28,620 nt of DNA from JAJTFW01 sp964584995 (GTDB lineage: Bacteria > Bacteroidota > Bacteroidia > AKYH767-A > OLB10): NCBI GenBank assembly GCA_964584995.1, contig CAZPCA010000017.1, positions 1 to 28,620 on the forward strand, written 5' to 3'. Below, one piece after another: positions 9,082-17,291 of the stretch (within the stretch, counting starts at the first letter, position 1; each line of letters begins with the position of its first letter). Both the position numbers and the translations under genes were made by a program. The notes under the pieces were generated by a model that saw only the letters and a list, made by a program, of their open reading frames with translations, made no database searches and was not told the DNA's origin.

Positions 9082-10082
9082 ATGAAAATTGTGATTCCTG
9101 TAGCCGGAATAGGGTCAAAACTTCGTCCCCACACACATACCCAGCCGAAATCCCTCGTGCCGGTTGCAGGGAAGCCTATTCTCTCTCACATCGTAGATTA
9201 CATCATCGCCGGAGGATTCACCGATTTCGTCTTCATTATCGGGTATTTGGGAGATAAAATNNNNNNNNNNATTATATCCGTTCGAAATATCCGAAAATCA
9301 ACGCATCTTTCGTTGTGCAGGAACCGCGTGAGGGTACCGGACATGCGGTATGGCTGGCCCGCGAGCATATCCAGCCTGAGGAAGAAATGTTGATCGTCCT
9401 TGGTGATACCATCATCGACTTCGATTTGGCGGAAATCATGAAAATGCCGTTTTCCGCACTCGGACTCCGGAAAGTCGAAGATCCCCGTCAATTCGGTGTG
9501 GCTGAACTGGACGATGATGGCTTCATCACACGCTTAGAGGAAAAGCCGGTGATACCCAAATCGAATCTGGCCCTGGTCGGCATCTACCATATCAAAAAGG
9601 CAGGAAAGCTCCTGGATGCATTGGACTACATCATTCGTAACAATGTACGTTATCAGGGAGAGTTTCATCTGACGTACGGCATCGAACGGATGATACAACA
9701 AGGGGAGAAGGTCGGAACATTCAGAGTAGGTAACTGGTTCGATTGCGGGAGCAAGGGCAATCTGCTGGAGACAAATGCCGTTCTGCTGAGGAATCAGCCC
9801 GAGGCGGTTTCCAAGCGCTATGTATTTCACAATACCATTATCATTCCGCCTGTGAGCATCGCTGAACAATGCGATATCAGCGATTCGATCATCGGCCCCA
9901 ATGTTTCTATAGGCGAACACACTATCATCAAGCATTCCATCATCCGCGACTCCATCATCGGCGCCTATGCCCAACTCGAAACAGCTATCCTGCATCAGTC
10001 CATCGTGGGCAGTGATGCTTATCTCAAAGGTTTGAGCCAAAGCCTGAATATCGGCGACAGTACAGAAATAGATTTCAGTTAA
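9082..10082 (+). CDS. Sugar-1-phosphate nucleotidyltransferase with C-terminal left-handed beta-helix (interrupted by assembly gap)
   Basis: The N-terminus MKIVIPVAGIGSKLRPHT followed by PKSLVPVAGKPILSHI is the nucleotide-binding loop and lysine region of the glucose-1-phosphate thymidylyltransferase/mannose-1-phosphate guanylyltransferase superfamily. Downstream, GTGHAVWLA and LIVLGDTIIDFD are the second half of the active site. After about residue 230 come hexapeptide-type repeats (SDSIIGPNVSIGEHTIIK) of a left-handed beta-helix. Ten Ns at 9261-9270 split the frame: upstream coding is in the frame of 9082, downstream coding in the frame of 9273 (YIRSKYPKINASFVVQEP). The natural protein is almost surely continuous and the shift comes from the wrong gap length. 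The gene lies 16 bases upstream of glyA. It probably makes an NDP-sugar for the cell surface; substrate unknown. Confidence 0.85.
9261..9270. other. Assembly gap (10 N) that breaks the nucleotidyltransferase frame
   Basis: Before the gap the protein reads GYLGDK in one frame; after it, YIRSKYPK in another. A true gap length of 2, 5, 8 or 11 bases would restore a single frame. This is a scaffold placeholder, not a biological frameshift. Confidence 0.95.
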
Positions 10083-10098
10083 ACCCATCCATACAAAT

Positions 10099-11370
10099 AT
10101 GTCGACAAAAGATTCCCAGATATTTCCCCTGATTCGCAAGGAACTTGCCCGCCAGCGTCACGGACTGGAACTCATCGCTTCAGAGAACTTCGTTTCCAAA
10201 CAAGTGATGCAGGCCATGGGCTCCTGTCTGACGAACAAGTACGCAGAGGGCTTGCCCGGTCGCCGCTACTACGGCGGTTGCGAGATTGTTGATCAGATTG
10301 AGCAAATAGCCATTGATCGTGCAAAAGCGCTATTTGGTGCAGAGTGGGCCAATGTGCAGCCGCATTCGGGGGCGCAGGCCAATGCTGCGGTGATGCTGGG
10401 TGTGTTACAGCCCGGTGATAAAATCATGGGATTTGACCTTGCGCACGGCGGTCACCTTACCCACGGTTCGCCGGTGAATTTCAGTGGAAAATTGTACAGC
10501 CCCTGTTTTTACGGCGTGGAGCGCTCCACCGGCCGCATCGATTACAATAAGGTTGAAGCGACCGCCAAAAAGGAAAAACCTAAACTGATGATTTGCGGTG
10601 CATCTTCCTATTCCCGCGATTGGGATTATGCCCGGCTGCGAAAGATTGCGGATAAAGTAGGTGCCCTGTTGCTGGCCGATATATCCCATCCATCCGGTCT
10701 GATAGCGAAAGGGATTTTGAACGACCCGCTCCCACATTGCCACATCGTCACTACTACCACACATAAAACACTGCGTGGTCCCAGGGGAGGACTTATTCTC
10801 ATGGGGAAAGAGTTCCCGAATCCTTTTGGTCTGAAGACCCCCAAGGGGGAAATCCGTATGATGTCTTCCATTTTGGACGGCGCCGTTTTTCCCGGAACAC
10901 AGGGCGGCCCCCTCGAACATGTCATTGCTGCGAAAGCGGTTGCATTCGGTGAAGCCCTCAGCGATGATTTCCTGAAATACACGATACAGGTGGTGAAGAA
11001 TGCCTCGGCCATGGCGGCAGAGTTCGTGTCACGGGGTTACCACATCATTTCCGGAGGCACCGATAATCACCTCATGTTGATTGACCTGCGCAACAAAAAC
11101 GTGAACGGCCGGCAGATTGAGGATGCCCTCGTCAAAGCAGATATCACGGTGAACAAGAACATGGTTCCATTCGACGATAAATCACCCTTTGTGACCTCCG
11201 GGATACGCATCGGAACCGCTGCGATCACCTCCCGTGGAATGAAGGAGACACACATGAAAAAAGTGGTTTCCTTGATCGATGCTGTCATTAGCCGACCAGA
11301 CGACGAAAAGAACCTGGCCAGGGTGCGCAAGGATGTGAATACCTTGATGGAAAAATTCCCCTTGTATTGA
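10099..11370 (+). CDS. glyA: Serine hydroxymethyltransferase
   Basis: Full-length (423 residues) PLP enzyme that interconverts serine and glycine while charging tetrahydrofolate with a one-carbon unit. The start region LELIASENFVS, YAEGLPGRRYYGGCE, the HGGHLTHG segment and the PLP-lysine motif TTTTHKTLRGPRGG (Lys223) are all intact. It starts with ATG 16 bases after the nucleotidyltransferase stop and is followed by porQ, whose chosen ATG is 32 bases downstream, so the three may share a transcript. Cytoplasmic. No anomalies. Confidence 0.97.
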   Translation: MSTKDSQIFPLIRKELARQRHGLELIASENFVSKQVMQAMGSCLTNKYAEGLPGRRYYGGCEIVDQIEQIAIDRAKALFGAEWANVQPHSGAQANAAVMLGVLQPGDKIMGFDLAHGGHLTHGSPVNFSGKLYSPCFYGVERSTGRIDYNKVEATAKKEKPKLMICGASSYSRDWDYARLRKIADKVGALLLADISHPSGLIAKGILNDPLPHCHIVTTTTHKTLRGPRGGLILMGKEFPNPFGLKTPKGEIRMMSSILDGAVFPGTQGGPLEHVIAAKAVAFGEALSDDFLKYTIQVVKNASAMAAEFVSRGYHIISGGTDNHLMLIDLRNKNVNGRQIEDALVKADITVNKNMVPFDDKSPFVTSGIRIGTAAITSRGMKETHMKKVVSLIDAVISRPDDEKNLARVRKDVNTLMEKFPLY

Positions 11371-11402
11371 TGATCCGAAACGTGATGGCCAAGGAGTTGC
11401 TC

Positions 11403-12446
11403 ATGAAAAAGATACTTTACATTTTTTTCCTGATAAACATGCTGTCAGGAGATTGGTGCATGGGGCAGTCAGGTGGCGGCGCTGTGTTCACTTTCCTGGA
11501 CCTCTCAGCCCCGGCTCGCGTGGCTGCGCTTGGTGGCAACCTCATCTCCACCCGTACCGATGATATCGTTCTGTTCACTCAGAATCCTGCCTTGCTGAAT
11601 CCGGAGATGGATCAGCAGCTTTCCATGAGCTTTGTAGGTTACGTAGCGGGCATCCGCTATGGCAATGTGCTGGTAGCGAAAGACGCGGCCCGATTCGGAA
11701 CTTTCGGTTTCAATATGCAGTACATTTCTTACGGTGAATTTAAGCAGACAACGGAGACCTCGGAGGAGGTCGGGACATTCCGCGCAGGAGAGTACGCTTT
11801 CAATTTAGCATGGAGCAAGACCTTGGACAGTACGCTGTTCATCGGCACCAATCTGAAATACATCACCTCTTCCTTGGGCGAAAATACATCCAATGGCATA
11901 GCAGCGGATATCGGACTCAGCTGGGTCTCCCGCGATAAGAACTGGTCCGCCGCCTGTGTGGTGAAAAATGCAGGTCGGCAATTGCGAACGTACCAAGGTG
12001 GTATAAAGGAAGATCTGCCTTTTCAAATCCAGGCAGGTATCTCGCGGCAGCTACCCAAAGCACCATTCCGCTTCTCGCTGACGGCGCAGCAATTGCAGGT
12101 GTGGGATCTAAGTTACCGCGATCCTTCGCTCAACACAATCGATCCTCTGACAGGAGAAGAAGTAACAGAAAAGAATTCCTTTCTTGACAAGGCTTTGTTA
12201 CACCTCGTGGCAGGAGTGGAAGTATTGTTGTCTAAAAATTTCAATGTCAGGGCAGGGTACAACCTGCTGCGAAGAAATGAACTGGCATTCGCAGAAAGGA
12301 GAGGACTGAGCGGCATGTCCTTTGGTCTGGGATTCCGTATCAACCGCTTCCATTGCAGTTATGCGTACGGCTTACTCAATACGGCGGGTGGTTCCAACCA
12401 TTTCACGGTTACAACCAGCATGTACGATTTCAAGCGGAGGAAATGA
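11403..12446 (+). CDS. porQ: Type IX secretion system protein PorQ
   Basis: A 347-residue outer-membrane protein of the PorQ/PorV-like beta-barrel group. The start at 11403 gives a clean signal peptide (MKKILYIFFLINMLSG, cleavage near CMGQ). The mature N-terminus has the typical FTFLDLSAPARVAALGGNL, followed by DDIVLFTQNPALLNP, and the rest alternates polar and aromatic strands as in a barrel. In T9SS bacteria PorQ works with PorU, PorV and PorZ in the cell-surface attachment complex that processes cargo; here it lies alone downstream of glyA. Older databases label the family penicillin-binding protein, which is misleading. Upstream alternatives at 11367 (TTG) and 11370 (ATG) would put extra residues before the signal peptide. 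Confidence 0.87.
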   Translation: MKKILYIFFLINMLSGDWCMGQSGGGAVFTFLDLSAPARVAALGGNLISTRTDDIVLFTQNPALLNPEMDQQLSMSFVGYVAGIRYGNVLVAKDAARFGTFGFNMQYISYGEFKQTTETSEEVGTFRAGEYAFNLAWSKTLDSTLFIGTNLKYITSSLGENTSNGIAADIGLSWVSRDKNWSAACVVKNAGRQLRTYQGGIKEDLPFQIQAGISRQLPKAPFRFSLTAQQLQVWDLSYRDPSLNTIDPLTGEEVTEKNSFLDKALLHLVAGVEVLLSKNFNVRAGYNLLRRNELAFAERRGLSGMSFGLGFRINRFHCSYAYGLLNTAGGSNHFTVTTSMYDFKRRK

Positions 12447-12457
12447 TGGAGCAATTC

Positions 12458-12484
12458 TGAGTGAGGAGCCCACACTCATTTTTT
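12458..12484. terminator. Hairpin terminator between porQ and smpB
   Basis: TGAGTG (12458-12463) pairs with CACTCA (12473-12478) around a nine-base loop, followed by a run of six T on the plus strand. It lies just after the porQ stop. The stem overlaps the smpB stop codon on the other strand, so it best serves porQ. Confidence 0.65.
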
Positions 12485-12949
12485 ATTGGCGTTTTTCAAG
12501 GCTCGACCGACTTCCCTTTTGGCTTCCGCACTCTTGATGCTCTCTCGCTTGTCGTATAGTTTTTTACCGCGCGCGAGTCCGAGTTCAAGTTTGGCGTATC
12601 CACGTTCGTTCAGGTACATTCGGACAGGAATGAGGGTCACACCTTTCTCTTTGAGCTTGCCCTGAATACGGTTGAGTTGATAACGGTGCAGCAGTAACTT
12701 GCGTTCACGCTTAGGCGGATGGTTGCTGTAGCCACCATCTTCGTAGGCGCTGATGTGCATATTTTTAATCCACAAATCATTTTGCTTGAAAATGCAATAG
12801 GCGTCGTTGATGTTCGCTTTACCTTCCCGGATAGCTTTGATTTCCGTACCTGTTAAAATGAGACCCGCCTCCCAGGTGTCGCTGATGAAATAATTGAACT
12901 GCGCTTTACGGTTCTGTATGTTAACGGCTGTTGCGAATTTGTGCGCCAT
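12476..12949 (-). CDS. smpB: SsrA-binding protein SmpB
   Basis: A 157-residue protein matching SmpB along its length: NRKAQFNYFISDTWEAGLILTG at the start, GTEIKAIREGKANINDAYC, then RKLLLHRYQ and a C-terminal tail with GLARGKKLYDKRE and many basic residues. It binds tmRNA and delivers it to stalled ribosomes for trans-translation. The tmRNA gene is not seen in this window. ATG at 12949; a -7 element lies seven bases before it. Confidence 0.97.
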   Translation of the reverse strand: MAHKFATAVNIQNRKAQFNYFISDTWEAGLILTGTEIKAIREGKANINDAYCIFKQNDLWIKNMHISAYEDGGYSNHPPKRERKLLLHRYQLNRIQGKLKEKGVTLIPVRMYLNERGYAKLELGLARGKKLYDKRESIKSAEAKREVGRALKNANKK

Positions 12950-12956
12950 GACACTA

Positions 12957-12964
12957 CAAAGGTA
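12957..12964 (-). promoter_or_regulatory. -7 promoter element before smpB
   Basis: Minus-strand TACCTTTG is an exact TAnnTTTG match whose last base is eight positions before the smpB ATG, predicting a message that starts almost at the start codon. It lies between the end of the Nramp gene and smpB, so smpB probably need not rely on readthrough. Confidence 0.5.
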
Positions 12965-12988
12965 GTGATTCCACTGCCGGCAGAAGGT

Positions 12989-14887
12989 TCAGATCGAAGT
13001 CTCCTTGCCGGTGATGACCAGTACGGGAATCTTGAGCTGGTGGCGTACTGCATCAACAGTAGAGCCAAGGATGAAATCCATGACCGCACGGTGTCCATGC
13101 GCTCCCATGACCAGTAAATCCGCTTTGTGTTCCCGTACCAGTTGCGGAATGAGTTTCCTTGGATGGCCGAAGCCCAAGGCAAGAGTGCAGGTATATCCTT
13201 TATCCTGCAAGGCTTGCTGGTACTGTTGTAAAATTTCCAGATCGTGTTGGCTTTCGTAATCACGTGTTTCTTTACCCAGCCAGATGGCGCCCGCACTTTC
13301 AGTGACATGGAGTAGAATATACACCGATGATTTTCCACCTTGTTGCAAGGCATGGCCAAGGGCGCGTTCATCCATGTTGCTGAAATCGAGTGCAACAGCA
13401 ATGCGCTCCGCACGTGTTTTAGCAGCGAATCCGATATCCTTGAATCCTCCGTGCGGAAGGCGTGGAAGTGCCGCTTCTTTTTTACGGATCAGCGGTGAAA
13501 AGGTGATATAAAACAGGAGTAGCAGACAGGTAAGGCATAGCGCTACTACCAGGACGGAGAAAATATCAAATGGCCTGTTCTGAACCCAGTCTCCGACTTG
13601 TCCGTACACCATGCGTACATTGAGGCCAACGATGATACATGCAGCAAGCCATGCCGCACACCTTGTTTTCCAGGAGATAGCGAATCGTCCCATCTTCTCA
13701 CGATCGCTGACAAAGTGAATCAATGGAATAACCGCAAAGCCAAGTTGTAGCGAAAGTATCACCTGGCTAAGCACCAAAAGTTGCCCGGTGGCTTCATCCC
13801 CGAAATAGTGAATGGTGAGTACAGCAGGCACAATAGCGACAATCCTCGTCAATAAACGCCGTATCCAGGGGGCTACGCGCAAATGTAAATAGCCCTCCAT
13901 AACAATCTGTCCGGCCAGGGTGCCGGTAATGGTGCTGCTTTGTCCTGCACATAACAAGGCGATGGCGAACAGGGTGGGAGCGAGCTCCTGACCGAGCAAG
14001 GGCGCCAGTAGGCGGTGCGCATCCATGATGTCTTCGATATGATGCATACCCGCCTTATGAAAGGTGCTTGCAGCAAGAATGAGAATGGCAGCGTTGACAA
14101 AAAAAGCAGCGTTCAGTGCAATGGTACTGTCGAGTATGTTGAAACGGATGGCCCGGCTGATTTCCTTGTCGGTGCGTTCTATTTTTCGTGTTTGTACGAG
14201 CGCGGAATGCAGGTAAAGATTGTGCGGCATGACTGTAGCGCCAATGATGCCGATAGCAATGTAGAGCATCTCCTCGTTCATCGCGCCGGGAATGAACCCT
14301 GAAGCTATGCCCGTCAGAGATGGCTGAGCGAAAAACATCTGTGCCACGAAGGCCATGCCGATGGTAGCCACCAGACTGATGATCAGCAACTCCATCTTGC
14401 GGATGCCGTGGTTCAGGAGAAAAAGTAGTAAAAATGTATCGAAGGCACTGATCAACACGCCCCAGATAAGTGGAAAATCAAAAAGTAGATGCAGCCCAAT
14501 GGCCATGCCCAGCACTTCGGCCAGGTCACAGGCCGCAATGGCGATCTCGGCAAGTCCGTACAGGAAATAATTGATGAAGCCCGGAAACATTTCCCGCGAT
14601 GCCTGCGCCAGATCACGTCCGCGTACGATGCCAAGGCGCGCACTCATGCTTTGCAGGAGCAAGGCCATCAGGTTCGACATCAGCAACACCCAGATAAGCG
14701 AATAGCCAAAGCGGCTTCCTCCGGCGATGTCGGTGGCCCAGTTACCGGGGTCCATGTAGCCCACGCTGACCATGTAGGCAGGACCGATAAACGCGAGAAA
14801 CTTCCGTCCCTTGCTCAGACCACTGCCAACCGGTACACTGCCGTGTACCTCGGAAAGGGATGTGTGGGGATGCGATGAATCACTCAT
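12989..14887 (-). CDS. mntH: Nramp-family Mn2+/Fe2+ transporter fused to a universal stress protein domain
   Basis: A 632-residue fusion. Residues of about 30-465 are an Nramp divalent-metal transporter with about 11 hydrophobic segments. The TM1 metal-binding motif DPGN is at residues 46-49 and the TM6 motif MPH at 220-222, both intact. After a short linker, residues of about 492-627 form a UspA-type domain (RIAVALDFSNMDERAL) with the nucleotide-binding signature Gly595-x2-Gly598-x9-Gly608-Ser609, so ATP binding is likely. The start codon overlaps the end of the DtxR-family gene by 8 bp. Predicted role: manganese or iron import, with the cytoplasmic USP domain sensing nucleotide or stress. 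The coupling role is inferred. The fused protein is much longer than usual MntH (about 410-450 residues). Confidence 0.92.
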   Translation of the reverse strand: MSDSSHPHTSLSEVHGSVPVGSGLSKGRKFLAFIGPAYMVSVGYMDPGNWATDIAGGSRFGYSLIWVLLMSNLMALLLQSMSARLGIVRGRDLAQASREMFPGFINYFLYGLAEIAIAACDLAEVLGMAIGLHLLFDFPLIWGVLISAFDTFLLLFLLNHGIRKMELLIISLVATIGMAFVAQMFFAQPSLTGIASGFIPGAMNEEMLYIAIGIIGATVMPHNLYLHSALVQTRKIERTDKEISRAIRFNILDSTIALNAAFFVNAAILILAASTFHKAGMHHIEDIMDAHRLLAPLLGQELAPTLFAIALLCAGQSSTITGTLAGQIVMEGYLHLRVAPWIRRLLTRIVAIVPAVLTIHYFGDEATGQLLVLSQVILSLQLGFAVIPLIHFVSDREKMGRFAISWKTRCAAWLAACIIVGLNVRMVYGQVGDWVQNRPFDIFSVLVVALCLTCLLLLFYITFSPLIRKKEAALPRLPHGGFKDIGFAAKTRAERIAVALDFSNMDERALGHALQQGGKSSVYILLHVTESAGAIWLGKETRDYESQHDLEILQQYQQALQDKGYTCTLALGFGHPRKLIPQLVREHKADLLVMGAHGHRAVMDFILGSTVDAVRHQLKIPVLVITGKETSI

Positions 14888-15542
14888 ACAATCGGATATA
14901 GATATGTTGCGCGACTTCCCTGCTGATGAAGGAGGTATTGTTGTTTTCGAACCTGACCTGCATGCTCCGGTCGAAGGGATCGATTTCTATCACTTCCACT
15001 ACAGTCCCCGGCAATAAACCCTTCTTCTCCAAAAACTGAAGAAAAGCCGCGCGATGGTCGTTGACACCACTCAATACATAGTGGCCGGGTTCGAGTATCT
15101 CCGAAAACAATTTCTTGGTTCCCGGTTGCAACTTTCCGTTGGTATCGGGTATAGGATCTCCGTGCGGGTCGAATTTCGGAAAGCCAAGGTAAGCGTCCAG
15201 CCGTTTTACCAATTCATCGGAACTCACATGTTCCAGCTCTTCTGCCATGTCATGCACTTCGTCCCAGCGGAATTTCAATACATCCGTCAGAAAAACCTCC
15301 CACAGGCGATGCCTTCGGATGATACTGAGTGCTACCTTCTCGCCTTTTCGGGTGATACGTACTCCCTTGTAACGTTGGTAGTCGATGAGGTTTTTGTCCG
15401 ATAATTTCTTGAGCATGTCCGTTACGGATGCAGACGTGGTTTGCAGTATTCCTGCAATCTCGGAGGTCAGCACACTTTGCTGCGGACGGTGGCTCAGGTG
15501 ATAAATGGCCTTCAGATAATTCTCCTCGGTGGAAGTAGTCAT
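14880..15542 (-). CDS. mntR: DtxR/MntR-family metal-dependent transcriptional repressor
   Basis: A 220-residue regulator. Residues 1-65 are a winged helix-turn-helix (TTSTEENYLKAIYHLSH, then TTSASVTDMLKKLSDK). The middle is the metal-binding and dimerisation domain (RHRLWEVFLTDVLKFRWDEVH, ELEHVSSDELVKRLD). Residues of about 150-218 are a FeoA/SH3-like domain ending in ISREVAQHIYIRL. It is co-transcribed with, and overlaps, the Nramp transporter gene, which points to control of Mn or Fe uptake. A candidate operator and promoter lie just upstream. Whether manganese or iron is the co-repressor cannot be told from sequence, so the symbol is by context. Confidence 0.9.
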   Translation of the reverse strand: MTTSTEENYLKAIYHLSHRPQQSVLTSEIAGILQTTSASVTDMLKKLSDKNLIDYQRYKGVRITRKGEKVALSIIRRHRLWEVFLTDVLKFRWDEVHDMAEELEHVSSDELVKRLDAYLGFPKFDPHGDPIPDTNGKLQPGTKKLFSEILEPGHYVLSGVNDHRAAFLQFLEKKGLLPGTVVEVIEIDPFDRSMQVRFENNNTSFISREVAQHIYIRLYE

Positions 15543-15556
15543 GTGTGTCAGATTGG

Positions 15557-15564
15557 CAAATATA
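15557..15564 (-). promoter_or_regulatory. -7 promoter element of the mntR-mntH operon
   Basis: Minus-strand TATATTTG is an exact TAnnTTTG match, ending 15 bases before the mntR ATG (15542). No TTG is seen at the ideal -33 spacing; that position is instead filled by the inverted repeat at 15574-15587. Confidence 0.55.
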
Positions 15565-15573
15565 AAAAATAAA

Positions 15574-15587
15574 TTAGAGATATCTAA
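15574..15587. promoter_or_regulatory. Putative DtxR/MntR operator (inverted repeat TTAGA-N4-TCTAA)
   Basis: A perfect 5-bp inverted repeat, TTAGA-GATA-TCTAA, in AT-rich flanks. The TTAG...CTAA half-sites resemble those bound by DtxR-family repressors. Counting from the -7 element at 15557-15564, it covers about the -23 to -36 region of the mntR promoter, where repressor binding would block RNA polymerase. It also lies between mntR and the divergent pyrD. Autoregulation is inferred. Confidence 0.45.
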
Positions 15588-15621
15588 AATATATATTCGT
15601 ATGGCAAAATCAACTTTTCGC

Positions 15622-15629
15622 TAATCTTG
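15622..15629 (+). promoter_or_regulatory. -7 promoter-like element before pyrD
   Basis: TAATCTTG differs from TAnnTTTG at one position and ends four bases before the pyrD ATG (15634), again predicting a near-leaderless message. No convincing -33 element. Confidence 0.35.
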
Positions 15630-15633
15630 CAGC

Positions 15634-16644
15634 ATGTACAAAGCCCTACTGCGCCCCTTACTGTTTCGTCTGGATCCGGAAACAGCGCATCATCTGGTCT
15701 TTTCCCTCCTGGGACTCTTGTTCAGGATACCCGGTATGCGAGTGTTCGTAAGTTGGATGTACCCGGTAAAGAACAGTCCGGTCAAAAAAATGGGGCTCAC
15801 CTTTCCCAATCCAATCGGGCTTGCGGCGGGCTTCGACAAGGATGGACTTTTGTACCGTGAATTGTCGGCATTCGGTTTTGGTTTTATCGAAGTGGGTACG
15901 GTGACGCCACGGCCTCAGCCGGGTAATCCCCGCCCCCGCATGTTCCGCTTGCCGGCCGATCAAGGACTCATCAACAGAATGGGATTCAACAATGCAGGCG
16001 TGGAAGCGCTGGCAGAGAGATTGAAGCACAAACCGGAAAGTATCATCGTCGGCGGAAACATCGGTAAGAACAAGGACACTCCCAACGACAGGGCGGTAGA
16101 GGATTATTTGCAGTGTTTTGACACCTTGTTCCCGCTGGTCGACTATTTCGTCGTGAATGTGAGTTCACCCAATACACCCGGATTGAGGGAGCTTCAGGAT
16201 AAGGGGCCACTGTTGCAATTGCTTTCGACGCTCATGGAAGCCAACCGCTCCAAGCTGCAACCAAAGCCGGTATTGCTGAAGATCGCACCGGACCTGAGCG
16301 ATGAACAACTCACAGAAATCATTGAAATTGTGCAATCTACCGGTCTTGATGGTGTGATAGCCACCAATACCACTGTTGCGAGGGAGGGATTGAAAACCAG
16401 CAGCGCTGTTGTCAGAGAAGCAGGTGGATTGAGCGGTAAGCCGCTGACAGGAAGAAGCACAGAAGTGATTCGGTTTTTACGGAAGGGGCTGGGTGCCGGA
16501 CCGGTAATCATCGGCGTAGGGGGTGTTTTTGATGCGAAAGATGCGCGTGAAAAACTTTCTGCGGGCGCTGATTTGCTCCAGGTGTATACCGGCTTCATCT
16601 ACGAAGGCCCTGGAATGGTCGGGAAAATCATGACTGGCCTTTGA
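15634..16644 (+). CDS. pyrD: Dihydroorotate dehydrogenase (quinone), class 2
   Basis: Full-length (336 residues) class 2 enzyme that oxidises dihydroorotate to orotate in pyrimidine synthesis, passing electrons to quinone. The N-terminal helix region (YKALLRPLLFRLDPETAHHL) that attaches to the membrane is present, followed by NPIGLAAGFDKDG, GFGFIEVGTVTPRPQPGNP, and the active-site serine motif NVSSPNTPGLRELQ. C-terminal FMN-phosphate motifs IIGVGGVF and GADLLQVYTGF are intact. Divergent from mntR; not in a pyr cluster here. Confidence 0.97.
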   Translation: MYKALLRPLLFRLDPETAHHLVFSLLGLLFRIPGMRVFVSWMYPVKNSPVKKMGLTFPNPIGLAAGFDKDGLLYRELSAFGFGFIEVGTVTPRPQPGNPRPRMFRLPADQGLINRMGFNNAGVEALAERLKHKPESIIVGGNIGKNKDTPNDRAVEDYLQCFDTLFPLVDYFVVNVSSPNTPGLRELQDKGPLLQLLSTLMEANRSKLQPKPVLLKIAPDLSDEQLTEIIEIVQSTGLDGVIATNTTVAREGLKTSSAVVREAGGLSGKPLTGRSTEVIRFLRKGLGAGPVIIGVGGVFDAKDAREKLSAGADLLQVYTGFIYEGPGMVGKIMTGL

Positions 16645-16698
16645 TGTTTTTTGTTGGTAAAATGGAGTCGCTGTAAACGGCGGTTCAGTGCTAATTTT

Positions 16699-16706
16699 TA
16701 CATTTG
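16699..16706 (+). promoter_or_regulatory. -7 promoter element before the DUF4920 lipoprotein gene
   Basis: TACATTTG matches TAnnTTTG and ends 18 bases before the ATG at 16725. No TTG at ideal spacing upstream. Confidence 0.45.
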
Positions 16707-16724
16707 CTTTTCTAAAAAAACGCA

Positions 16725-17237
16725 ATGGATATGAAAAGAAATTTGCTGCTATTGGCCTTGTCGGTTTCCCTGATGGCCTGCAATTCCGGAGACAAGAATC
16801 AGGCTGATTCCGGTGAACAAACTGCCGATTCTACATCGGTGACTGAGTCCGCTTTCGGAGCGAAAGTGGATGAAAGTGGTGCAGTATCCATGGATTCCCT
16901 GCTGGCAATGGTCAATGCTGGTAATACAGACATCGCAAGCATAAAGGTGGTCGGCAAAGTGACAGAAGCTTGCCAGGCCAAAGGTTGCTGGATGAATATA
17001 GACCGAGGAGACGGTACGGTGATGAGAGTGACCTTCAAGGATTATGGTTTTTTTGTTCCTAAAGATTGCGGGGGCAAAACAGCCGTGATGATGGGTCGCG
17101 CTTATATGGACACTACTTCTGTGGACGATTTGCGTCATTATGCAGAGGATGCCGGAAAATCCAAAGAGGAGATACAGGCCATTACCGCTCCTGAAGTGGA
17201 ACTGGCATTTGAGGCGGAAGGTGTCATCATTCGCTGA
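16725..17237 (+). CDS. DUF4920 domain lipoprotein
   Basis: A 170-residue protein with a lipoprotein signal (KRNLLLLALSVSLMAC; lipobox LMAC with Cys19) and a Ser/Asp/Gln-rich linker. The DUF4920 domain follows from about residue 45: FGAKVDESGAV, VGKVTEACQAKGCWMNI with two cysteines, VTFKDYGFFVPKD. The family is common in Bacteroidota and its function is not known; the paired cysteines and OB-like pattern have suggested metal or redox roles, which is only inference. It should be anchored in the periplasm or outer membrane. ATG at 16725 or two codons later at 16731. Confidence 0.85.
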   Translation: MDMKRNLLLLALSVSLMACNSGDKNQADSGEQTADSTSVTESAFGAKVDESGAVSMDSLLAMVNAGNTDIASIKVVGKVTEACQAKGCWMNIDRGDGTVMRVTFKDYGFFVPKDCGGKTAVMMGRAYMDTTSVDDLRHYAEDAGKSKEEIQAITAPEVELAFEAEGVIIR

Positions 17238-17291
17238 TAGTGTCATCGCTCAAATCGTTCATGGTTAAGCTACGCTGAGGTGTTGCCGGGT

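Noticed and set aside
9534..10139. A 201-codon minus-strand frame
   Set aside because: Lies fully antisense to the nucleotidyltransferase, whose beta-helix repeats are clear on the plus strand.
11367..11402. Upstream starts for porQ (TTG at 11367, ATG at 11370)
   Set aside because: They would bury the signal peptide behind extra residues; 11367 also overlaps the end of glyA.
12853..13413. A 186-codon minus-strand frame overlapping smpB and the Nramp-USP gene
   Set aside because: Same strand but different frame; it covers the confident USP domain and the smpB start.
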